A DNA stretch of 6,010 nucleotides from Bifidobacteriaceae bacterium (GTDB lineage Bacteria; Actinomycetota; Actinomycetes; Actinomycetales; WQXJ01). Location: positions 1-6,010 of the forward strand of contig JAIRNM010000015.1 in assembly GCA_031258055.1 (NCBI GenBank), written 5' to 3'. The position numbers were made by a program, and so were the translations under genes. Below are positions 1 through 6,010 of the stretch, one piece after another. The first letter of the stretch is position 1; each line of letters begins with the position of its first letter. Under the pieces are notes generated by a model. That model saw only the letters and a list, made by a program, of their open reading frames with translations. It did not search any database and was not told the DNA's origin.

Positions 1-23
1 GTTGCGGCGTAATCCGTTTTACA

Positions 24-314
24 CTAGCTGTCTCGGCGGGAATCGATCAGCGCGGCCAACTCGAGCAGGTCCCCGGCCCTGAACGGGCTGCGCCCGGCCG
101 CCATCTCCTTGAATGGGTCCAGGGCGGCCAGATCAGTCCATGGGACAGGCACCGAGCGCAGATCCCCCTCCGGGACGAGGAAGAACGCCCTCGGCGGCAC
201 GAAGGCGTGGCGCACCTCGACCAGCCGGTAGCGCCGCCCGCTCAACGGGTGAAACGGATGGACAACCGTGACAAAACGCTCTCCAGAATCGATCTCAGGA
301 GCAGTTGAGGACAC
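24..314 (-). CDS. Small DUF5372-like protein, probably part of a mobile element
   Basis: A 96-residue reverse-strand reading frame from a GTG at 312-314 to a TAG at 24-26. The core has the pattern I associate with DUF5372: VTVVHPFHPLSGRR at residues 15-28, then a basic/aromatic strand, DLRSVPVPWTDL, DPFKEM, and a C-terminal GRSPFRAGDLLELAALI. The family's function is unknown. From memory its members are encoded beside transposase or tyrosine-recombinase genes, so this is probably a passenger or accessory gene of a mobile element extending left of the window. The GTG lies inside the brxC reading frame on the other strand and no clear ribosome binding site precedes it (the DNA there is pyrimidine-rich on the coding strand). 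The true start is therefore uncertain, and the gene may have lost its original 5' end at the junction. There are no membrane segments or signal peptide. The family call rests on recalled pattern, not a search. Confidence 0.6.
   Translation of the reverse strand: MSSTAPEIDSGERFVTVVHPFHPLSGRRYRLVEVRHAFVPPRAFFLVPEGDLRSVPVPWTDLAALDPFKEMAAGRSPFRAGDLLELAALIDSRRDS
297..301 (+). promoter_or_regulatory. SD-like AGGAG before the TTG of the brxC remnant
   Basis: AGGAG lies 3 bases upstream of the TTG at 305-307. The spacing is shorter than the usual 5-9 bases, so initiation would be weak. The bases belong to the reverse-strand gene, where they read as part of Ala-Pro-Glu codons, so any ribosome binding activity would be fortuitous. 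In the brxC frame the DNA is open from 272, after a TGA at 269-271, but 272-304 contains no start codon, so this TTG is the first candidate. Confidence 0.35.
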
Positions 315-330
315 GGGATAAGGACCAAAC
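305..330. other. Inferred breakpoint between mobile-element DNA and brxC
   Basis: BrxC-like sequence begins at about residues 5-10 of the forward frame (bases 317-335), while the reverse-strand DUF5372-like gene reaches 314. The boundary between the two must lie close to here. No convincing terminal inverted repeat or target duplication can be shown, because only one side of the insertion is in the window. The exact base is an inference from where protein similarity, as I remember the family, starts. Confidence 0.5.
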
Positions 331-3300
331 TGACGCTCTGCTACGAGTGTTCGTGAAGGTCTTCGACGAGTCGCGAGGCTACTACGGCAACCAGCCGCAC
401 GTTGCCCGGTTCGAGCGCGACTTGGACCGGCGCGGCATCTACCAACCGTTCCAGGATGCCTACGCGCGAATCGCAGGCAAGGGGTGGAGCCAGGGCCGGG
501 AGAACGGCATCCTCGAAGAAGCCAACGTCACCAAGGCCTACGCTCAAGTCATCGCAGACACCTCCGACGCGCCGGTCAAGATTCTCGCCAAGTACCGGGA
601 CGAAACCAGGGTGTCCATTGAGGACTTCGCCGACGAGGTGGCGGCTTGGCTTGACACCCAGGGCCCGGATCATCGCCTGCTGTTCATGGCGGATGAGGTG
701 GGCCAGTTCATCGGCGCCAACACGAAGCTGATGCTGAACCTGCAAACCATCGTCGAGACCCTCCAGACCAAGTGCGGCGGCCGGGCTTGGGTGTGTGTCA
801 CCAGCCAAGAGGACATGGACCAGGTGATCGGAGACCGCAACCGGTCCCAGGCCAACGAGTTCTCAAAGATTCAGGCCCGATTCTCCACGCGGATGAAACT
901 GACCAGCCAAGACGTGGAAGAGGTCATCAAGAAGCGCCTGCTGGGCAAGAACGCCCACGGACGCGCCGCCTTGGCAAGCCTCTACGACAGGCAAAGCAAC
1001 AACTTCCGCACCCTGTTCGACTTCGTGGACGGCGCCAAGACTTACCGCAACTATTTGGACGATGACGACTTCACCGGCCTGTACCCGTTCGTGCCCTACC
1101 AATTCCCCTTCTTTCAGGCCGCTCTAGTCGGTTTGTCCGAGCACAACGTGTTCGAGGGCCGTCACTCATCGGTTGGCGAACGGTCAATGCTGGCTGTGGC
1201 CCAAGAAGTCACCGCCAAGCTGACCGGTCAGCCGGTCGGGGCGGTTGTGCCGTTCGATTCGATGTTCACGGGCATCAGGCAGACGGTGAAGTCGGCCGCG
1301 ATTCGTAACATCGCCACCGCCGAGCGGCAACTGCCCAGCGGCAGCGAAGTCGCCATCCGCCTGCTCAAGGCCTTGTTCCTGGTCAAGTACATCGAAGGGT
1401 TCAACGCCACCCCCAGGAACCTGGCCGTGCTGCTGTATGACTATTTCGACCAAGACGTGACCGCCCTGCACGCTCAGGTCGGCCAGGCGCTGGAGTTGTT
1501 GGAGCAGCAGACCTACATTCAACGCAACGGCACCGCCTACGAGTACCTGACCAACGAGGAACAGGAGATTGAGCAGGAGATCAAGTCCACCGACACTGAC
1601 GCCGCCGAGGTCTCCCGCCTGCTGATTGACACCATTAAGGGCGATGCCGTCAAGACCGGTTCGTTCCGCCATGCGCCCACCGGCCGCGACTTCAAATTCG
1701 GCCTGCAACTCGACAACACTTCGTATGGCACACAGCATGACTTGACCATCAACTACATCTCCGCCTTTGGCGAATACGAGACCGGCCTGTTGGACCGGCT
1801 GGCTGTCATCAAGGCGCACTCGGCCAACCGGGACGAGCTTCGAGTCGTGTTGGGGGGAGACGAACGGCTCTATCAAGACTTGCGCCTGTCCGTTCAAACG
1901 AAGAAGTACGTCCAGCGCAAACGTTCCACATCCCTGACTCCCACCCAGCAGCGCATCTTGGACCAGAAAGGCCAGCAGAACTCAGAACGCCAAAGCGAGT
2001 TGATCGGGCGCGTCCGTGAAGCGATCAAGGATGCCCTGTTCGTCATCGACGGCGCAGAGATTTCTGTCACATCTGGCAAGCCTGAGTCTCGCGTGGAAGA
2101 GGCGTTCGGCCAACTGGTCTCGCGCACCTACACCGGGTTGGGCATTCTGGGTGGCGTGACCTACTCGGAGAACGGCATTGCCGGCATAGTCGCCGAACCG
2201 CCCGGCCTGGACGTGAAGGACCGCGACAAGCTGCAAGACGCCGCCGAAGAGGTGGGCGCCTTCATCTTGGGCCAGCGAAAGCTCGGCGCCAACGTGACCG
2301 TTAAGACCATCGTCGAGCATTTCGAGGACAAGCCTTATGGCTGGCCATTGCCCGCCGTCCTCAGCGCCATCGCCCGGTTGTTCGCGCGGGCCCAGGTCAC
2401 CTTGACGATCGACTCGCAGCCGCTGGTGCGCACGGAGATCGCCGAGGCGTTGCGCAACGCCAGCAAGCGCCCCGTGACCGTGGTCGCCGAGCAGCGCCAA
2501 TTCGACCCCGCGAAGGTCCAAGCCGTCCGCCAGTTCGCCCAGGAGTTCTTCGACGAAGGCTCCCTGCCCACCGACCCGATGGAGTTGGCCGCCGTCACGT
2601 GCGTGAAGCTGGCCTCCGAACAACGCGATTTGGCGAGCCTGCGCCGAAACGCCAGCCAATACCCGTTCATCACCGTTTTGGATGAACCCATCGCCCTGCT
2701 CGCCCAAGTCGCAGACCATGATGTCGAGTGGTACCTGGATGAGTTGGGCGCCTACGCGAATGACCTCCTTGACGCCAAGCAGAGCGGCATCGACCCGATC
2801 CGGACTTTCCTCAAGGGAACCCAACGGAACATCTATGACGGCGCTGCCAAACTACTGGCTGCCAACCAGGACAACTTGCAGTACCTGCCGAACGGCGAAG
2901 CCCGGAGCGTCAAAGACCTACTTGACGATCCGAAGACATTCCGGGGTGCGGGCATGAACCGCCTCAAGGATGCCGCCGCCCGTCTCCGCGCCGCCGTCGA
3001 CCAGGCCGTCCAAGAGGCTCAAGCGCGGGCTACCGCTGACATCGAAGGCCGCTGGGAAGGCGTAGAAGCGAGCGCCGCCTGGGAAGAGAGCACGGAAACG
3101 GCGCGATCTCAAGCCAAAGCAATCCGAGACCACGCGGCCATGGCCGTCTTGGCTTCCTCCTCAATCCCGGTCATCCGCCAGGTCGCGGCCGAGTTCGATG
3201 AAAAAGGATACACAGCGGTCCTCAACACAATCGAAGCTGGCAGGGCTGCCGCCAAGTCAAGTGAAGGCACACCGCAGGCTCCCGCCCGTGTCATCGTTTC

Positions 3301-3430
3301 GATCAAGTCGCTGCCCAAGCCCAGGGCCGGGGCCGTCTTGTCATCTGACGCAGATGTGGACGAATACCTGGCTGAGTTGCGCGGCATCCTTAGGCAGGCC
3401 ATCAGCGAAGGGAAGCGGGTCTCCCTGTGA
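305..3430 (+). CDS. brxC: BREX P-loop ATPase BrxC, 5'-truncated (Walker A missing)
   Basis: The large ATPase of type 1 BREX, called PglY in Pgl systems. It works in the cytoplasm with PglX, PglZ and BrxB in phage exclusion and host methylation. The visible 1041 residues match BrxC from the strand after the P-loop onward: DALLRVFVKVF at 10-20, Walker B HRLLFMADEVGQFIG at 123-137, LMLNLQTI at 142-149, a sensor-like VTSQED at 165-170, FSKIQARFSTRM at 186-197, YPFVPYQF at 260-267 and GERSML at 291-296. A helical, Ala/Arg/Glu-rich stretch follows near 884-960. Full BrxC proteins are about 1200 residues and begin with a GxxGxGKS Walker A loop near residue 55-65. That loop is absent here, and the DNA upstream encodes an unrelated reverse-strand gene. 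Roughly 130-160 N-terminal residues are thus lost. The TTG start is simply the first one in the open frame and is not the native start. The remainder is uninterrupted. The stop overlaps the pglX start, as in an intact operon. Best read as a pseudogene or remnant that may still be translated. Confidence 0.88.
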   Translation: MRTRDKDQTDALLRVFVKVFDESRGYYGNQPHVARFERDLDRRGIYQPFQDAYARIAGKGWSQGRENGILEEANVTKAYAQVIADTSDAPVKILAKYRDETRVSIEDFADEVAAWLDTQGPDHRLLFMADEVGQFIGANTKLMLNLQTIVETLQTKCGGRAWVCVTSQEDMDQVIGDRNRSQANEFSKIQARFSTRMKLTSQDVEEVIKKRLLGKNAHGRAALASLYDRQSNNFRTLFDFVDGAKTYRNYLDDDDFTGLYPFVPYQFPFFQAALVGLSEHNVFEGRHSSVGERSMLAVAQEVTAKLTGQPVGAVVPFDSMFTGIRQTVKSAAIRNIATAERQLPSGSEVAIRLLKALFLVKYIEGFNATPRNLAVLLYDYFDQDVTALHAQVGQALELLEQQTYIQRNGTAYEYLTNEEQEIEQEIKSTDTDAAEVSRLLIDTIKGDAVKTGSFRHAPTGRDFKFGLQLDNTSYGTQHDLTINYISAFGEYETGLLDRLAVIKAHSANRDELRVVLGGDERLYQDLRLSVQTKKYVQRKRSTSLTPTQQRILDQKGQQNSERQSELIGRVREAIKDALFVIDGAEISVTSGKPESRVEEAFGQLVSRTYTGLGILGGVTYSENGIAGIVAEPPGLDVKDRDKLQDAAEEVGAFILGQRKLGANVTVKTIVEHFEDKPYGWPLPAVLSAIARLFARAQVTLTIDSQPLVRTEIAEALRNASKRPVTVVAEQRQFDPAKVQAVRQFAQEFFDEGSLPTDPMELAAVTCVKLASEQRDLASLRRNASQYPFITVLDEPIALLAQVADHDVEWYLDELGAYANDLLDAKQSGIDPIRTFLKGTQRNIYDGAAKLLAANQDNLQYLPNGEARSVKDLLDDPKTFRGAGMNRLKDAAARLRAAVDQAVQEAQARATADIEGRWEGVEASAAWEESTETARSQAKAIRDHAAMAVLASSSIPVIRQVAAEFDEKGYTAVLNTIEAGRAAAKSSEGTPQAPARVIVSIKSLPKPRAGAVLSSDADVDEYLAELRGILRQAISEGKRVSL
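1852..1857 (+). repeat. Six-G homopolymer inside brxC
   Basis: Six consecutive G residues span the codons ttg-ggg-gga and encode the Gly-Gly at residues 517-518 of the visible BrxC. The reading frame is intact here. Tracts of this length are at the low end for slippage-driven variation, so a regulatory role is only a possibility. Confidence 0.45.
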
Positions 3431-6010
3431 TAGACACCAGGAAACTCGAGGCCTTCGCAGTTCAGACCAGAACTGAACTGGTGCGGGGGACCACCGCCCG
3501 GATCACCGCCGTGACTGCCGCCGGGTCCACTGCTCGTGTCGAAAACCCGGGCGCCGTCCACGTCCTTGAAGCCCAGATCGCCAAGCTGGGCGGAGGCAAG
3601 GCGGGTATTGGGCGGGTGGCCGACCAGCAGGCCTACGTCTGGTTCAACCGAATCATCGCGCTCAGGTTCATGGACGCGAACGGTTACACCAGCACCCCAG
3701 TCGTTTCCCCCGAGCATGGCAAGGACAGCGGCCAACCTGCCGCGCTGGCCGCCGCTAAACGGGGCGAGTTCGACCCGGCTGTGTTCACCAAGCCCAGGAC
3801 CGTCGAGCGGATCACCGGGCTGCTGGGCGGATCGCTCACCTCGCACGACCCTCAAGGCGAGGCCTACGGCCTGATCTTGGAGGCACACTGCGCCTACTGG
3901 AACAAGGTCATGCCCTTCATGTTTGGGCGCGAAGGTGAGTACACCAATCTGCTCATGCCCTCCGCGCTGTTGGCTGCGGACTCGGTGCTGGCCCAAGCGG
4001 TCGCCGCGCTCACCACTGACGACTGCCAGGACGTGGAAGTAATCGGCTGGCTCTACCAGTACTACATCGCCGAACGCAAAGACGAGGTGTTCGCCGCTTT
4101 CAAGAGGGGCAAGAAGGCCGGGCCGGAAGAGATCCCCGCCGCCACCCAGTTGTTCACCCCGGACTGGATTGTCCGCTACCTGGTCCAGAACTCCGTCGGC
4201 AGGCTCTGGCTGCTGAACCACCCGGACTCCAAGCTGATCGAGCAGATGGAGTACTACATCCAGCCTGTCGGCGACCCGGGCGAGTTCTTGAGGATCGCCA
4301 AACCCGAGGAACTCACGGTAATGGACCCGGCCTGCGGCTCGGGCCACATGCTGACCTACGCCTTCGACCTGCTCTACGCCGTCTACGAGGAAGAGGGCTA
4401 CGCGCCCGCAGACATCCCCGGGCTGATCCTGGAGCACAACCTTTTCGGCTGCGAGATCGACCAACGCGCCGGTTCCCTGGCCGCCTTCACCCTCACCATG
4501 AAGGCCCGCGCCAGACTGCGGGCGTTCTTCCGCCACCCCGTCCAGCCAAACATCTGCGTCATCAAGCCCATCAGCTTCGACGCGGGCGAATTGGACCAGC
4601 TAACCACCAAGGACGGCGACAAGCAGGCTGAGCAGGAGTTTTGGAACGCCTTCGCCCAAGCCGACACGCGCGGTTCGCTCATCCAGGTGGACGATGCCGT
4701 CTGCCGGCTCGCCAGCACCGCCTTGGCCGCGCACACCCCACCCACCATGCACGGCATGCAGGCCATGGACGCAACATCGATCCAAGACCGAGCCCGTCAG
4801 GTCCTAGACCAGGCCGAGTACCTCTCCCGCCAATACGCGGTGGTGGTAACCAACCCGCCCTACATGGGCTCCAACAAGGTGAATGCCGAGTTGTCCACAT
4901 GGCTAAAGGACACGTATCCAGACGGAAAGCAGGATCTTTACGGCTGTTTCGTGTTGAGAGCGATGACTCTAGCTAATGCCCATGGATTGGTCGGCATCAT
5001 TGTCGGTGATACCTGGATGTCCATCAAGACTTTCGAGAAGCTGCGGCTCAAACTGCTCAACGGACACATGTTCGCCAGCTTCCTTCATCTTCGCGACGTG
5101 TCTAACCACCCGGACATTTTCGGCGCAAATGCTGCTTTCGTCCTTGAGATGTCTCCGCGCAGAGACGCGACCTCTGTTTTCATCAGGCTTGAACCCCTGG
5201 GCGACGAAGCGAAAAGGCACCGGCTATTGACGGCACTGACTGAGAAAACTCCGCAATCAAAATGGTTCGCCGCTGGGCGCTCTGACTTCACGCATATCCC
5301 CGGCACCCCCATCGCCTACTGGCTCTCAGAAAAAATGCGCGCCGCCTTCACCAAGGGCAAGCCCCTCGGCGAAGTCGCCGAACCGCGTCAGGGCCTGGCC
5401 ACGGCTGACAACGCCCGATTCGTGCGGGAATGGTGGGAAGTCAGCCTTGCCAACAGCGCCTTCGGGTGCGCCAGCCGCTCGGAAGCCATGGCCACGGGTG
5501 CCCGCTGGTTTCCCTACAACAAGGGCGGCGCCTTCAGAAAGTGGTACGGCAACCAGGAACATATCGTCAACTGGGAAGACGATGGGCGTGAGTTGGTGGC
5601 ATTCAAGCCCCGTTCAGTTTTGCGCAACACGGACTACTACTTCATGCCCTCGGTGTCCTGGTCCGACATAACATCAAGCTCGTCTGCCTTCAGGATGTTT
5701 CCACCCGGCTTCATCCACGATGTGAAGGGCCAATCCGTCTTTTCACACAGCGAAGAGACCCGGACTGGCCTTATTTCTTTCTTGAACTCGCCGGTTTCCC
5801 ACGCCATGCTCGGAGCGGTTGCTCCAACGATCAGCGCGCAGGTGGGGGATGTCGCGATTCTGCCGGTCGTGCCTATCACTGCGGCGGAGACACTTGCCCG
5901 AATCAAGAACTTCGTCGCTGTTTCCAAGATGGATTGGGATGACTTTGAGACCTCGTGGGATTTCATATCTAATCCGCTGATTGAGGCCGGTGGGGGCGGC
6001 GCGGCAGGGG
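3427..6010 (+). CDS. pglX: BREX-1 adenine-specific DNA methyltransferase PglX (3' end outside window)
   Basis: The N6-adenine DNA methyltransferase of type 1 BREX (also BrxX), which uses S-adenosylmethionine to mark host DNA at a non-palindromic site. The GTG start at 3427 overlaps the brxC TGA by 4 bp (GTGA). It is supported by the N-terminus MIDTRKLEAFAVQTRTEL, which resembles known PglX starts. An AAGGGA at 3408-3413 lies 13 bases upstream, so translational coupling is likely. Visible motifs are AYVWFNRIIALRFM at 69-82 in the N-terminal helical domain, TQLFTPDWIVRYLV at 240-253, the SAM-binding DPACGSGHML at 300-309 (motif I), GCEID at 341-345 (motif II) and catalytic NPPYMG at 476-481 (motif IV). 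Recognition-domain motifs follow: PRQGLATADNARFVREWW at 653-670, RKWYGNQEHIVNW from 704, YYFMPSVSWSDITS from 737, and a DWDDFETSWDF block near the end. All 861 visible codons are open. Family members are about 1200 residues, so about a quarter to a third is missing beyond the window. No frameshift or missing catalytic residue is seen. Third-position GC falls in parts of the second half. Confidence 0.95.
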   Translation, partial: MIDTRKLEAFAVQTRTELVRGTTARITAVTAAGSTARVENPGAVHVLEAQIAKLGGGKAGIGRVADQQAYVWFNRIIALRFMDANGYTSTPVVSPEHGKDSGQPAALAAAKRGEFDPAVFTKPRTVERITGLLGGSLTSHDPQGEAYGLILEAHCAYWNKVMPFMFGREGEYTNLLMPSALLAADSVLAQAVAALTTDDCQDVEVIGWLYQYYIAERKDEVFAAFKRGKKAGPEEIPAATQLFTPDWIVRYLVQNSVGRLWLLNHPDSKLIEQMEYYIQPVGDPGEFLRIAKPEELTVMDPACGSGHMLTYAFDLLYAVYEEEGYAPADIPGLILEHNLFGCEIDQRAGSLAAFTLTMKARARLRAFFRHPVQPNICVIKPISFDAGELDQLTTKDGDKQAEQEFWNAFAQADTRGSLIQVDDAVCRLASTALAAHTPPTMHGMQAMDATSIQDRARQVLDQAEYLSRQYAVVVTNPPYMGSNKVNAELSTWLKDTYPDGKQDLYGCFVLRAMTLANAHGLVGIIVGDTWMSIKTFEKLRLKLLNGHMFASFLHLRDVSNHPDIFGANAAFVLEMSPRRDATSVFIRLEPLGDEAKRHRLLTALTEKTPQSKWFAAGRSDFTHIPGTPIAYWLSEKMRAAFTKGKPLGEVAEPRQGLATADNARFVREWWEVSLANSAFGCASRSEAMATGARWFPYNKGGAFRKWYGNQEHIVNWEDDGRELVAFKPRSVLRNTDYYFMPSVSWSDITSSSSAFRMFPPGFIHDVKGQSVFSHSEETRTGLISFLNSPVSHAMLGAVAPTISAQVGDVAILPVVPITAAETLARIKNFVAVSKMDWDDFETSWDFISNPLIEAGGGGAAG
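3458..3480 (+). repeat. 8-bp perfect inverted repeat near the 5' end of pglX
   Basis: CAGTTCAG at 3458-3465 and CTGAACTG at 3473-3480 are perfect inverted copies separated by 7 bases. In RNA they would form an 8-bp stem with a 7-base loop starting about 30 bases after the pglX start codon. The right arm also contains a tandem AACTG AACTG. It lies within coding sequence (residues 11-18), so it may be coincidence. A hairpin here could slow ribosomes or affect initiation. Confidence 0.4.

Noticed and set aside
1..304. A frameshifted BrxC N-terminus upstream of 305
   Set aside because: No Walker A pattern or BrxC-like sequence could be found on the forward strand in this stretch. The region is accounted for by the reverse-strand gene.
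1..330. Possible terminal inverted repeats: bases 1-15 against the reverse complement of 316-330, about 10 of 15 matching
   Set aside because: The similarity is weak and the pair was picked from many possible alignments. A DUF5372-like gene alone would make a very small element, so the real left end is more likely outside the window.
1184..2824. Reverse-strand open frames of 237 and 280 codons opposite brxC
   Set aside because: They are antisense shadows of a continuous, motif-bearing BrxC frame. They have biased composition and no domain I can recognise.
3109..4536. Long reverse-strand open frame of 475 codons
   Set aside because: It lies opposite the end of brxC and the catalytic half of pglX, which carry clear family motifs. 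The reverse translation shows no recognisable domain and has the Gly/Val/Leu/Asp-rich look of an antisense frame in GC-rich coding DNA.
4398..5966. Several 60-122 codon frames on both strands within pglX
   Set aside because: The pglX frame runs through all of them with conserved motifs on both sides. None shows an independent domain or a convincing ribosome binding site.

Overview
The window holds the middle of a type 1 BREX (bacteriophage exclusion) phage-defence operon whose upstream end has been broken, apparently by a mobile element. The DNA is GC-rich and the genes mostly use G or C at third codon positions (about 75-97 % in the samples I counted by eye). This suggests a high-GC bacterium, probably an actinomycete, but that is a weak inference from composition and general protein flavour.

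Layout. Bases 24-314 carry a small reverse-strand gene for a 96-residue protein that I recognise as DUF5372-like, a family I associate with transposon or integrase modules. Bases 305-3430 carry the forward 3' part of brxC, the large P-loop ATPase gene of BREX. The visible protein starts abruptly inside the ATPase domain. The Walker A loop and roughly the first 130-160 residues are missing, and the DNA where they should be encodes the reverse-strand gene instead. From base 3427 to the end runs pglX (brxX), the BREX N6-adenine DNA methyltransferase. It overlaps the brxC stop by 4 bp, has all the expected catalytic motifs, and stays open for 861 codons without reaching a stop, so its C-terminal part lies outside the window.

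How the parts fit. In type 1 BREX the usual order is brxA, brxB, brxC, pglX, pglZ, brxL, so the brxC-pglX order and the tight overlap are classical. PglX marks host DNA with a non-palindromic N6-adenine methylation, and BrxC is a large ATPase needed by the complex. Here BrxC has lost the nucleotide-binding loop, so the system is probably inactive for defence unless the missing part is supplied elsewhere. An SD-like AGGAG and a TTG at the junction could still allow translation of the 1041-residue remnant, which may keep pglX coupled and expressed.

The main points of interest are the broken brxC junction, the fate of an intact-looking methyltransferase behind a damaged ATPase, a drop in third-position GC inside pglX, and short poly-G tracts in brxC and at the window edge. 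I saw no tRNA, rRNA, CRISPR array or riboswitch. No gene-free stretch longer than about 25 bases is present.
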